A DNA stretch of 37,647 nt from Puniceicoccaceae bacterium (GTDB lineage Bacteria > Verrucomicrobiota > Verrucomicrobiia > Opitutales > Coraliomargaritaceae), in contig JAFMDL010000015.1 of the NCBI GenBank assembly GCA_017857255.1, forward strand, positions 1 through 37,647. Direction: 5' to 3'. The translations under genes and the position numbers were made by a program. Shown here piece after piece: positions 28,274-36,024 of the stretch. A model generated the notes under the pieces. The model saw nothing but the letters and a program-made list of their open reading frames with translations, was not told where the DNA came from and did not search any database. Every line of letters starts with the position of its first letter. Position 1 is the stretch's first letter.

Positions 28274-29755
28274 TTATTTAGACGTAAGGTTATTGAAGCG
28301 TACTTTTGCTTCTGCCCAAGGGACTTGATTTTCAGGATGGAAGCGTTCGACTAGCGACGAGTTTAGGACGATTTCTCGACCTGCCGAGACATCCGCGATC
28401 ACCCCGTCGGCGAGCATTTGTGACATAATGTTGCCCAGCCCTGTCGCTTCAACTGGGCAAGCTGCGACTGAAATGCCGATGGCATTAGCGGCAAATTGAT
28501 TCAGTAGGTACTCTTGGCAACCGCCGCCAACTATGTGTAAGGTCTTAGGCTTTTCGTCGACGTGCTGGATTAGGCTTTGCCACACCTGACTGTAGCGAAG
28601 TGCGAGACTTTCATAGATGCAGCGGATAATTTCTCCTTTAGTTTCAGGCACAGGCTGGCCAGTCTCATCGCAATATTCTTGGATCTTTTCTGGCATCCTC
28701 CCAGTCTCAATAAAGCGTGGATCATCCGGATTAATGAACGAGCGAAATGGTTCTGCCTCATTTGCGAGTGCTGCCATCTTCGCGTAGGGAACATCCTGGC
28801 CTTCGTTTAGCCAATAACGTTTTGATTCTTGAATCAGCCACAAGCCGCAAATGTTTTTCAGCAGACGAACACTGTTATTGACTCCGATTTCATTGGTTAG
28901 GTCATCAGCGAAGGATTGTTCGTTGATCACTGGCTGCTTTAATTCGAGCCCCATGAGTGACCAAGTGCCGCTACTAAGATAAGCAGGGTGGGTTGCTTTA
29001 CTAGGTACCGCGGCGACTGCGCTCGCAGTGTCATGCCCTGCAACTGTGATGACTTTTGCGTTGGTTAAACCCGTTGCTGTGGTGACCTCATTTCGGAGTG
29101 AGCCGAGTGCCGTGCCTGAGTCGGTGATCGCTTTGAATAGTTTTTTAGGTAGCCCGAGCTTTTCAATCAGTTCGTAGTCCCAGTTCTTCAACTTCGGGTT
29201 GTAGAGTTGTGTGGTACTGGCAATACTGCGCTCTTGGGTTTTGTTACCGGTAAGCCAATAACCGAGTAAGTCGGGTATAAATAGCAGGTCTTCGGCATGT
29301 TCGAACACCGGATTTTTGTTTTCCACTTCAGCGAGCAATTGATAAAGCGAGTTGAAGAACATAGATTGAATGCCAGTGCGCTCATAAATCTCTTTCTGTG
29401 GTACTTTATTGTAGGCCACCTCCATCATCTTATCGGTGCGGCTGTCACGATATTGATAAGGTAGGCCTAATAAGCGGCCATCGCTGTCGAATAGACCGTA
29501 ATCGACACCCCAGGTATCAATACCAATACTAATCACACTGTCGCCGTATGTTTCGGCAGCTTTTTTTAGACCTTGTAGTATATTCTGATAAAGAGAAGTG
29601 ATGTTCCAGTGCCAGCCACTGGGTAACTCTACAGGTGTGTTTTCGAAGCGATTCAGCTCGTGAAGTTCGATGCGCTTACCGTCGAATTCACCCGCAAGAA
29701 CACGGCCACTGCCAGCTCCCAGATCGACTGCTAAATATACTTTATTTTGGCTCAC
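28274..29755 (-). CDS. rhaB: rhamnulokinase (FGGY sugar kinase)
   Basis: RhaB phosphorylates L-rhamnulose to rhamnulose-1-phosphate, the substrate of the downstream aldolase. The 493-aa product starts best at GTG 29755 (MSQNKVYLAVDLGAGSGRVL), 20 bp after the deoR-type stop; the open frame further upstream overlaps that gene and is not homologous. FGGY-family segments are ISIGIDTWGVDYGLFD, LPYQYRDSRTD, FIPDLLGYWLTG, VAGHDTASAVAAVP, YLSSGTWSLMG and LHIVGGGCQEYLLNQFAANA. The GIDTWGVDYGLFD and GTWSLMGLEL segments favour rhamnulokinase over fuculokinase, but a role in fuculose phosphorylation cannot be excluded. It lies in the divergent half of the BMC locus. Confidence 0.9.
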   Translation of the reverse strand: MSQNKVYLAVDLGAGSGRVLAGEFDGKRIELHELNRFENTPVELPSGWHWNITSLYQNILQGLKKAAETYGDSVISIGIDTWGVDYGLFDSDGRLLGLPYQYRDSRTDKMMEVAYNKVPQKEIYERTGIQSMFFNSLYQLLAEVENKNPVFEHAEDLLFIPDLLGYWLTGNKTQERSIASTTQLYNPKLKNWDYELIEKLGLPKKLFKAITDSGTALGSLRNEVTTATGLTNAKVITVAGHDTASAVAAVPSKATHPAYLSSGTWSLMGLELKQPVINEQSFADDLTNEIGVNNSVRLLKNICGLWLIQESKRYWLNEGQDVPYAKMAALANEAEPFRSFINPDDPRFIETGRMPEKIQEYCDETGQPVPETKGEIIRCIYESLALRYSQVWQSLIQHVDEKPKTLHIVGGGCQEYLLNQFAANAIGISVAACPVEATGLGNIMSQMLADGVIADVSAGREIVLNSSLVERFHPENQVPWAEAKVRFNNLTSK

Positions 29756-29775
29756 AATACTTAGATGTGTTGAAA

Positions 29776-30537
29776 TTATTCTGCGACAGTGACTTTGCAC
29801 CCGTGGCGCCTGAGGGCATCCACACATTCGGTGGACGCACCACTGTCAGTAATGATGTGGTGTAGATTTTTGAATTCGGCGAAAAAGTATTCCGAGCAGG
29901 TATTAAGTTTGCTTGAATCAACCATCAGTACCACTTCCTTGGCAAACTGAACTAAGATTTCCTTGAAGCCGGCTTGTTCTTCAAAGCCTTCGCTCGCTCC
30001 GCGAGTAAGGTCGAGGCCGATACATGAAATAAATGCGATGTTAATATGGTGACGTTGCAGCGTTATGTAGCTATCACTGCGGGTGAATGTTTGCGTCTTA
30101 GGGTGGTAGCGACCACCGGTTGAAATCAGCTCAATGTTTCCTAGGTGGGCAATATGCTCCATTACTGCAAAGGCATTAGTGACCACGCGGTAGGGCAGGT
30201 CCGGTAGTGAAGAAACGAGCTGAAAGGCAGTCGTGCTACTGTCAAACGCATAGGTTTTCCCAGGTTCGATTAATTCGAGTGCGACTTTGGCAATCGCTTG
30301 TTTGCGATCGACGTTGAGCGCGCGCCGCTCAGTAAACGACTGCAGGAGTGGGCGACCATTTAGGCTGCTCGCACCTCCATGTACTCGAGCGAGTTGGTTG
30401 TTGTCCGAGAGTATTTGTAAGTCGCGACGAATTGTTTCGTCAGTACATTCAAATTTCTCAGCCAGATCTACTGTGCGCGCAGTTCCCTGTTCTTCAAGGA
30501 TTTGTAGGATTAGTTGGTGTCGTTCTTGAGCAAGCAT
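29776..30537 (-). CDS. DeoR-family transcriptional regulator
   Basis: A 253-aa regulator with an N-terminal winged helix (RHQLILQILEEQGTARTVDLAEKFECTDETIRRDLQILSDNNQLARVHGGA), the DeoR signature, and a sugar-phosphate sensing domain (AFDSSTTAFQLVSSLP, VVTNAFAVMEHI, ISTGGRYHPKTQTF, SCIGLDLTRGASEGFEEQAGFK). Regulators of this family usually repress sugar-catabolic genes and are released by a phosphorylated sugar. It is divergent from the BMC operon by 117 bp, and an inverted repeat in that gap is the likely operator. It is the first gene of the deoR-rhaB-mqo unit, so it probably controls itself as well. Confidence 0.93.
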   Translation of the reverse strand: MLAQERHQLILQILEEQGTARTVDLAEKFECTDETIRRDLQILSDNNQLARVHGGASSLNGRPLLQSFTERRALNVDRKQAIAKVALELIEPGKTYAFDSSTTAFQLVSSLPDLPYRVVTNAFAVMEHIAHLGNIELISTGGRYHPKTQTFTRSDSYITLQRHHINIAFISCIGLDLTRGASEGFEEQAGFKEILVQFAKEVVLMVDSSKLNTCSEYFFAEFKNLHHIITDSGASTECVDALRRHGCKVTVAE

Positions 30538-30558
30538 GATGTACTGTATTTATAAATG

Positions 30559-30635
30559 TGTTGGAAAATCTTTGTTTTTGCAAGATATATGTTGACTTAT
30601 GTGGTTTTTATTTGGATTATAAAGATATTCCAACA
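30559..30635. promoter_or_regulatory. divergent BMC/deoR control region with inverted-repeat operator
   Basis: TGTTGGAAAATCTT (30559-30572) and AAGATATTCCAACA (30622-30635) are inverted copies matching at 13 of 14 positions, 49 bp apart. Between them a plus-strand promoter can be read: TTGACT (30592-30597), 17-bp spacer, GATTAT (30615-30620). The right arm covers the -10/+1 area of the BMC promoter, and the left arm is close to the regulator's start. Two distant half-sites fit DNA-loop repression by an oligomeric DeoR protein. Repeat and boxes are seen; binding is inferred. Confidence 0.7.
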
Positions 30636-30654
30636 TTTTCCCAATTAGATCAAT

Positions 30655-31329
30655 ATGAGTAACCAACTTTTAAATCGCGCTCGAGTCGAACAGTTAGTTC
30701 GTGCTAGTTTGCAGCGCAATCCAGTTGCTAAGAGTGCGCTGAACCCAGCGGTTGGTAAAAATCCATTGGTTGTGAATATTAGTGCGCGCCACTGCCACTT
30801 GTCACAAGAGTCGGTCGAGGTGCTTTTTGGTCAGGGGTACCAGCTCACTCCGATGAAGGATCTCTACATGGATGGGCAATACGCAGCCAAAGAGTCGGTG
30901 ACGATGATCGGGCCGCGAAGCCGTGTGATATCTAATCTTCGAATTCTTGGACCTTGCCGTGATTTTGATCAAGTGGAGCTGGCTTATACAGATGCGATTT
31001 CACTTGGTTTTAAAATACCGGTACGAAATTCCGGTGATATCGAAGGCACGCCTGGTTGCATGTTAATGGGGCCTGCTGGTTTCCTTAAGATGGACAAAGG
31101 AGTGATTCGCGCCGCACCTCATGTACACATGGCACCCGAAGACGCCGACTATTATGGAGTCGAAAACAAATCATACATGAAGCTCCGCGTTGGTGGTGGG
31201 GTCGGCGTTACATTCGACAACATCTATGTACGTGTCGATCCGTCTTTTAAACTAGAGGTGCATATCGACACCGATGAGGGCAACGCATGCGGCTTCAGCA
31301 GTGAGACGCCCTGTGAACTCATTAAGTAA
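30655..31329 (+). CDS. pduL: phosphate propanoyltransferase PduL (BMC phosphotransacylase)
   Basis: PduL swaps CoA for phosphate on an acyl-CoA inside the microcompartment, recycling CoA and giving an acyl-phosphate for the kinase. The 224-aa product has the PduL metal-site segments SARHCHLS (H46, H48) and PHVHMAPED (H156, H158), plus VHIDTDEGNACGF near the C-terminus. The N-terminal 20 residues (NRARVEQLVRASLQRN) can form an amphipathic helix of the type that directs cargo into BMCs, followed by a short linker. It is the first gene of the BMC operon, after the operator/promoter region. The acyl group is expected to be lactyl (from lactaldehyde). Confidence 0.95.
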   Translation: MSNQLLNRARVEQLVRASLQRNPVAKSALNPAVGKNPLVVNISARHCHLSQESVEVLFGQGYQLTPMKDLYMDGQYAAKESVTMIGPRSRVISNLRILGPCRDFDQVELAYTDAISLGFKIPVRNSGDIEGTPGCMLMGPAGFLKMDKGVIRAAPHVHMAPEDADYYGVENKSYMKLRVGGGVGVTFDNIYVRVDPSFKLEVHIDTDEGNACGFSSETPCELIK

Positions 31330-31372
31330 ACAACTTTCATTTCAACACACATAACCATAAACTAAAAATATC

Positions 31373-31642
31373 ATGAGTGAATCCATCGGATTGGTAGAAA
31401 CAAAAGGCCTCACTGGCTCAATTGAAGCAAGTGACGCAATGGCCAAGGCAGCATCAGTTAGCCTTGTAAAGCAAATCTCTATAGGCGGCGGCTTTTTGAC
31501 CGTTCTTGTCAAAGGAGATGTTGGCAGCGTTAAAGCAGCCGTCGAAGCGGGTGCTGAAGCAGCAAATCGCGTCGGCGAGCTCGTAGCATCGCACGTGATC
31601 GCACGTCCTCACGAGGACCTGCTTAAATACTTTCAAGCATAA
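31373..31642 (+). CDS. BMC-H hexameric shell protein (copy 1)
   Basis: An 89-aa single BMC domain forming hexamers that tile the shell facets. Seen motifs are [24 protein letters not shown] and [21 protein letters not shown], ending in [11 protein letters not shown]. The pore loop, between VSLVKQ and FLTV, reads ISIGGG, lacking the serine found in copies 2 and 3. The leader ACTAAAAATATC is A-rich with no Shine-Dalgarno sequence. It is 43 bp after pduL and 21 bp before the next shell gene. Confidence 0.96.
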   Translation: MSESIGLVETKGLTGSIEASDAMAKAASVSLVKQISIGGGFLTVLVKGDVGSVKAAVEAGAEAANRVGELVASHVIARPHEDLLKYFQA

Positions 31643-31663
31643 CCCTAAAGGGAGACAAATATT

Positions 31664-31942
31664 ATGGCTAAACAAGCAATAGGAATGATCGAGTGCAAGG
31701 GCTTCGTATGCCTCATGGAAGCATCCGATGCCGCACTTAAATCAGCTGACGTTACATTAACGGGCTGGGAAAAAATCGGAAGTGGTTTAGTGACTGCTTT
31801 CTTCACGGGCGATGTCGCTGCCGTAAAGGCCGCCGTCGAAGCAGGTGCGGATGCAGCTGGTTCGATGGGTGAAGTGATTGCCGTACAAGTGATCCCTCGT
31901 CCACACGACGACTTATCGAAGCTCGGTAGCTGGATCGGATAA
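31664..31942 (+). CDS. BMC-H hexameric shell protein (copy 2)
   Basis: A 92-aa BMC-H domain: [60 protein letters not shown] and a RPHDDLSKLG end. The pore loop KIGSG is the common PduA/CcmK-type form. A good Shine-Dalgarno sequence (GGGAG, 11 bp before ATG) is present, unusual in this window, and may support high expression. The DNA of copies 1 and 2 is nearly the same around GCCGCCGTCGAAGC, indicating duplication. Confidence 0.96.
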   Translation: MAKQAIGMIECKGFVCLMEASDAALKSADVTLTGWEKIGSGLVTAFFTGDVAAVKAAVEAGADAAGSMGEVIAVQVIPRPHDDLSKLGSWIG

Positions 31943-31957
31943 AATCAAATAACTTCT

Positions 31958-31984
31958 GAACGTACTTTTGTGTCTAGCACGTTC
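31958..31984 (+). promoter_or_regulatory. intercistronic hairpin before the kinase gene
   Basis: GAACGTAC (31958-31965) can pair with GCACGTTC (31977-31984) with one mismatch, followed by TTTATAATA. It could be a partial terminator or an mRNA-end stabiliser that lets shell genes be expressed more than the kinase. The stem is modest. Confidence 0.35.
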
Positions 31985-32001
31985 TTTATAATAAAAATCT
32001 C

Positions 32002-33186
32002 GTGAAGATCCTAATCGCCAATCTTGGTTCCACCTCCTTCAAGTATCGTCTTTTTGAGATGAGCGATACTGTTGCCACGCTACTGGCAAATGGAGGTTTT
32101 GAGCGTGTGACTGAATACACTGCGTGTATTGAGGAAATGCTCGGGTCATTGGTGGGCGAAGGGCATCTTGAATCCGGTCAAGATCTGGATGCGGTCGGTT
32201 TTAAAACCGTCCTCGGTAAAGATCTCAGTGGTTGTGTCACTGCGGATGAGCGCGTCCTTGAAGCCTTAGATGGCTTCAAGGAGGTTGCTCCCGCGCACAA
32301 TCCCGCTTATGCTGAAGGGATTCGCTGCTTCGCGAACAAGTTGCCTACAGTGCAGCGTGTCGCTCTTTTCGAGACCGCTTTTTTTCAGTGGGTCAGCGAT
32401 GCATCAACCACGTACGCCATTCCAAAGGCTTGGCGTGACCTTGGTATTCGTCGCTACGGTTTTCATGGTGCGAGTCATAAGTTTATTGCCGAGCGTTCTG
32501 CTGAATTGATCGGTAATGAGGTAGTGGCCGAGCGTGCGCGTCGCCTCTATGTAGATGGCCCGGGTGATTATACGGGCGCACCTGTTCGTGTAATCTCTTG
32601 CCACCTTGGTGGCAGTAGTTCGGTCGTTGGTATTAACAACGGTGTGGCAATTGGTTCTAGCATGGGCTTTAGTCCGCAAAGTGGGCTACCACAAAATAAC
32701 CGAGTTGGCGATCTAGACTCTATGGCGATCCCTTACGTGAGCAAGATACACGGTCTTTCTGTTGAGGAGGCCGAACGTCAACTCAACAAGGAGAGTGGCC
32801 TACTCGGTCTCTCAATGGTGAGTAATGATGCACGTGATATTCGCGAGGCTGCTGCTGGCGGAAATACAGATGCTCAACTCGCGATTGATGTATTAGTTGA
32901 TAGCATCCGTCACTGGGCAGGCTCTTTCTTTTTCAAGATGGGCGGTGCTGAAGTAATTTCATTCACAGCAGGTATGGGGGAAAACGATCCCGAACTACGT
33001 GCCGCTGTCTGCGCAGGCCTTGAAAGTTTAGGCGCTAAAATTGATGCCGAGCGCAATGCAAAAACTATTCGTGGCGCCGAAGGCGTAATCAGTACAGAGG
33101 ATTCGGCGATCAAGATCGTAGTCATCCCAGCCAACGAAGAGCTCGTCATTGCTCGCGAAGTATATCGCAACGTTAATGCCAGCTAA
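32002..33186 (+). CDS. ackA: acetate kinase-family protein of the BMC operon (divergent active site)
   Basis: A 394-aa ASKHA-fold kinase of the acetate/propionate kinase family, expected to make ATP from the acyl-phosphate delivered by PduL. It starts with GTG. Family segments are ILIANLGSTSFKYRLFEM, APAHNPAYAEGI, FETAFFQW, IRRYGFHGASHKFIAERS, SCHLGGSSSVVGINNG, SMGFSPQSGLPQNNRVGDLD and IPANEELVIARE. Compared by eye with Methanosarcina acetate kinase, H180 and R241 are kept (H155, R234 here), but R91 is K68, D148 is E124 and N211 is G204. There is also an insertion near residues 170-195. It may act on lactyl- or propionyl-phosphate, or be slow; the family is certain, the substrate is not. Confidence 0.88.
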   Translation: MKILIANLGSTSFKYRLFEMSDTVATLLANGGFERVTEYTACIEEMLGSLVGEGHLESGQDLDAVGFKTVLGKDLSGCVTADERVLEALDGFKEVAPAHNPAYAEGIRCFANKLPTVQRVALFETAFFQWVSDASTTYAIPKAWRDLGIRRYGFHGASHKFIAERSAELIGNEVVAERARRLYVDGPGDYTGAPVRVISCHLGGSSSVVGINNGVAIGSSMGFSPQSGLPQNNRVGDLDSMAIPYVSKIHGLSVEEAERQLNKESGLLGLSMVSNDARDIREAAAGGNTDAQLAIDVLVDSIRHWAGSFFFKMGGAEVISFTAGMGENDPELRAAVCAGLESLGAKIDAERNAKTIRGAEGVISTEDSAIKIVVIPANEELVIAREVYRNVNAS

Positions 33187-33235
33187 CAAATTTCCAAACA
33201 AATCATAATTCATTCAAATCAACCCAGATAATATC

Positions 33236-33541
33236 ATGGCAAAACAAGCAATCGGAATACTCGAAACTAAGGGCCTTGTCGCTCTTGTACAAGGCACAGA
33301 CGCAATGCTGAAATCAGCAAACGTTGAACTCACTGGCCCAATGAAAGGTGTCGGCAGTGCACTTGTCAGTGTCGTCATCACCGGCGATGTCGCAGCAGTC
33401 AACGCTGCGATTGAGACAGGTGCGGAAACCGCAGGTCGCTATGGCGAAGTGGTCAGCGCTCACACGATCGCTCGTCCAAATGACGACGTCGCTACTATCG
33501 TTCCTGCCCTCAAGACTGTCACTAAACGCGCATCTAAGTAA
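33236..33541 (+). CDS. BMC-H hexameric shell protein (copy 3)
   Basis: A 101-aa BMC-H domain (AIGILETKGLVALVQGTDAMLKSA, VSVVITGDVAAVNAAIETGAETA, AHTIARPNDDV) with a basic C-terminal tail of about 15 residues (LKTVTKRASK) that the other copies lack. The pore loop reads KGVGSALV, different from copies 1 and 2. It is separated from copies 1 and 2 by the kinase gene and sits 5 bp before the first BMC-P gene. Confidence 0.96.
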   Translation: MAKQAIGILETKGLVALVQGTDAMLKSANVELTGPMKGVGSALVSVVITGDVAAVNAAIETGAETAGRYGEVVSAHTIARPNDDVATIVPALKTVTKRASK

Positions 33542-33546
33542 ATCCG

Positions 33547-33861
33547 ATGTATTTAGGAACTGTCATAGGATCCGTCGTTTCGACGAAGAAGGATGAAAGC
33601 ATGCGAGGGCGTAAGCTCTTGATGATTCGTCCGATGCTGGTTGATCCAGAGGATTCCAGCAAATTCAAACCCGGCATGAACACGATTGTCGCGATTGATA
33701 CATTGGGTGCTGGCGAAGGCGAGCTCGTGATGTTTGCACAAGGTAGTTCTGCTCGTCAGGCCCATGGCTTAAAAGCCCTGCCAGTTGATGCCGCAGTGGT
33801 CGGTCTAGTGGATACCGTCAGCATCCTTGGCGAAAAAACCTACGAGGCAAAAAACACATAA
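33547..33861 (+). CDS. BMC-P pentameric vertex protein (EutN/CcmL family, copy 1)
   Basis: A 104-aa EutN/CcmL-type protein that forms pentamers capping the shell's vertices. It starts MYLGTVIGSVVSTKKDESMRG and contains LLMIRPMLVDPEDSS, VAIDTLGAGEGELVMFAQGSSAR and AAVVGLVDTV, the standard strands. It is the longest of three BMC-P copies in this operon and is 5 bp after the third BMC-H gene. Confidence 0.95.
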   Translation: MYLGTVIGSVVSTKKDESMRGRKLLMIRPMLVDPEDSSKFKPGMNTIVAIDTLGAGEGELVMFAQGSSARQAHGLKALPVDAAVVGLVDTVSILGEKTYEAKNT

Positions 33862-33884
33862 CCTGTAACGATAAGGATTTATAA

Positions 33885-35327
33885 ATGAGTCAATTGAATG
33901 AAGCTGCCATTCGTAGTGTTGTGAGTGAAGTACTCTCTCAAATGCAATCTACTGGCGAACTAGCCATGCCAAACATACAAGCGCGGCCAGGTAAGCACGG
34001 TGTCTTCGACGATGCCGAAAAAGCGGTGATTGCTGCGCGTAGTGGTTTTGAGCAGCTCCATAAAAAAGGCTGGGCGGCGCGTATTAAGATCATTGAGCTC
34101 GTTAAACAGATGTGTGTCGACAACGCGGAGCGTTGGGGACAAATCGAGTTTAATGAGACCAAGATCGGTCGTCTAGCGCACAAGCCCTTGAAGCTTCAAG
34201 GTGTCAAAAATGTACTTGGCCCTGAATATTTAACGCCTCAAGGGATGAGCGGTGATTTTGGCATCACCATGGATGAGGCTGCGCCTTGGGGAGTCATTGT
34301 AGCGATTACGCCATTGACGCACTCAGTCCCAACAATTGCCGGTAACATTGTCAACATGGTGGCTGCGGGTAACTCGATTGTTTTCAACCCGCATCCAGGT
34401 GGTGCTGCGGTGGCTGCACTCGCCATTGATGAATTCAATGAAGCGATCAAAGCGGAGACCGGGATCTCGAATCTGCTCTGTACCATTGAGAAGCCATCGC
34501 TTGATTCTTTTAATGCGCTCTGCACTCACGAGGATGTTAATATGCTTTGCATCACAGGTGGCCCGGGTGTCGTCGACGCAGCCATGAAGACCGGTAAGCG
34601 TGCTATCTGTGCAGGGCCAGGCAATCCGCCGGTCCTAGTGGACGATTGCAACGCACTAGATTTTGATCGTGTCGCGCGTGACATCATTACGGGTGGAGGT
34701 TTTGATAATAACTTACTCTGTATTGGTGAGAAGCAAATCATCGCAGTCGGCGATTCCTATCAGAAGACACTTGCCGCGATGAAACGCCAAGGTGCTGTAT
34801 TGCTGAATGCTCAGCAACTCGACGCGATTAAGAGCGAAGTCTTTGACTATAAGAATGGCGTAGGCTGTGGCACTCCAGTACTCAACCGCAAGTGGGTCGG
34901 TGCGAATCCGGATGCACTCGCGAAGATCGCTGGTCTAAATATTGACGAAAAAGTCGAGATGCTCATTGCTGAGACAGATGCCAATGATCCATTCGTGCAG
35001 GAGGAGCAAATGATGCCTTTGTTACCAATCGTGCGTGCCAATGACTTTAGTCAGGGGCTCGCCATCGCTAAGCAATCTGAGCATGGCGACAAGCACTCTG
35101 CGATGATTCATACCATGAACGTTGCCCGCATGACTGAAATGGGACAAGCGATGGATACTACAATATTCGTTAAGAATGGCCCTTGTGTTGCGGGTTTGGG
35201 TATGGGCGGAGAAGGTTTTATTAGTTTCTCGATCGCTACCACGACAGGTGAGGGCATTACCACGCCACGCACCTTTACACGCTATCGTCGTTGCACGTTA
35301 GTGAATAACCTAAACATTGTTACCTAA
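33885..35327 (+). CDS. acylating aldehyde dehydrogenase of the BMC (PduP-like)
   Basis: CoA-acylating aldehyde dehydrogenase, 480 aa, that oxidises an aldehyde (expected lactaldehyde) to acyl-CoA with NAD+. Residues 1-22 (SQLNEAAIRSVVSEVLSQMQ) form an amphipathic helix like known BMC targeting peptides, joined by a linker to the ALDH domain at about 35. The catalytic cysteine is C279 in GGFDNNLLCIGEKQ; cofactor-site segments are AITPLTHSVPTIAGN and GGPGVVDAAMKTGKRAICAGPGNPPVLV. The C-terminus holds GLGMGGEGFISFSIATTTGEGITTPRTF, typical of PduP/EutE. Leader GATAAGGATTTATAA gives a weak Shine-Dalgarno match. It sits between BMC-P copies, as in planctomycetal/verrucomicrobial loci. Confidence 0.95.
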   Translation: MSQLNEAAIRSVVSEVLSQMQSTGELAMPNIQARPGKHGVFDDAEKAVIAARSGFEQLHKKGWAARIKIIELVKQMCVDNAERWGQIEFNETKIGRLAHKPLKLQGVKNVLGPEYLTPQGMSGDFGITMDEAAPWGVIVAITPLTHSVPTIAGNIVNMVAAGNSIVFNPHPGGAAVAALAIDEFNEAIKAETGISNLLCTIEKPSLDSFNALCTHEDVNMLCITGGPGVVDAAMKTGKRAICAGPGNPPVLVDDCNALDFDRVARDIITGGGFDNNLLCIGEKQIIAVGDSYQKTLAAMKRQGAVLLNAQQLDAIKSEVFDYKNGVGCGTPVLNRKWVGANPDALAKIAGLNIDEKVEMLIAETDANDPFVQEEQMMPLLPIVRANDFSQGLAIAKQSEHGDKHSAMIHTMNVARMTEMGQAMDTTIFVKNGPCVAGLGMGGEGFISFSIATTTGEGITTPRTFTRYRRCTLVNNLNIVT

Positions 35328-35363
35328 GCGCATACAGGTTTCATTTTTTCAACCCATTAACGT

Positions 35364-35618
35364 ATGATACTCGCACGCGTAGACGGCCATGCAGTTAGCA
35401 GCATCGGCCATCCCAGTCTTATCGGTCAGACTATTGTGCTTTGCACACCGATCGATGAGGCCGGAGTCAGTGTAGGTAATCCTTTTGCTGCGGTGGATAC
35501 GATGGGAGCCGGCCGGCACGCGCATGTGTTTATCACAACGGATGGTTCTTGGACTCAGGGAACAGTCCATGACGATCACTCACCGATTCGTAACCAAATT
35601 GTGGGGATTGTGGATTAA
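35364..35618 (+). CDS. BMC-P vertex protein (copy 2)
   Basis: An 84-aa EutN/CcmL-family protein: MILARVDGHAVSSIGHPSLIGQTIVLCTPID, then AAVDTMGAGRHAHVFITTDGS and IVGIVD. It is the shortest copy. Its stop is 3 bp before the next BMC-P start, so the two are probably translated together. Confidence 0.94.
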   Translation: MILARVDGHAVSSIGHPSLIGQTIVLCTPIDEAGVSVGNPFAAVDTMGAGRHAHVFITTDGSWTQGTVHDDHSPIRNQIVGIVD

Positions 35619-35621
35619 ACG

Positions 35622-35921
35622 ATGAAACCTGGAAAAGTCATAGGCACTGTAACACTTGGTGTACGCGACCCTGCATTTCATGGTGGCCGCTGGGTTGTTA
35701 TTTCCCCGATGGGGGCGGATCAGCTCTCAGCTGAGAATCCTAGCCATGTTTCTTCGGCATGGTCACTCGTCGCGTACGATAATCTTGGAGCCGGCGTTGG
35801 GGATGCCGTTCTCTATGTCGAAGGCGCTGAAGCCACGCAGCCATTTGATCATCCGCTTCCACTCGATGCGATTACAGTCGCGCTATTAGACTCTCATCAA
35901 TTTTCACCACCGACAGAATAA
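35622..35921 (+). CDS. BMC-P vertex protein (copy 3)
   Basis: A 99-aa EutN/CcmL-family protein: MKPGKVIGTVTLGVRDPAFHGGRWVVISPM, LVAYDNLGAGVGDAVLYVEGAEA and AITVALLD. It is more diverged from copies 1 and 2 than they are from the family norm. A 103-bp A-rich gap follows, before the aldolase. Confidence 0.94.
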   Translation: MKPGKVIGTVTLGVRDPAFHGGRWVVISPMGADQLSAENPSHVSSAWSLVAYDNLGAGVGDAVLYVEGAEATQPFDHPLPLDAITVALLDSHQFSPPTE

Positions 35922-36024
35922 CACTGATCACAGAGGCGCTTTACTTATTCTGCGCAGTTTTCCTTACGACATAGCGAGCCAATCACCTGTCATCTAAAAT
36001 TTTAAAAATTAAAAATAAACTATT

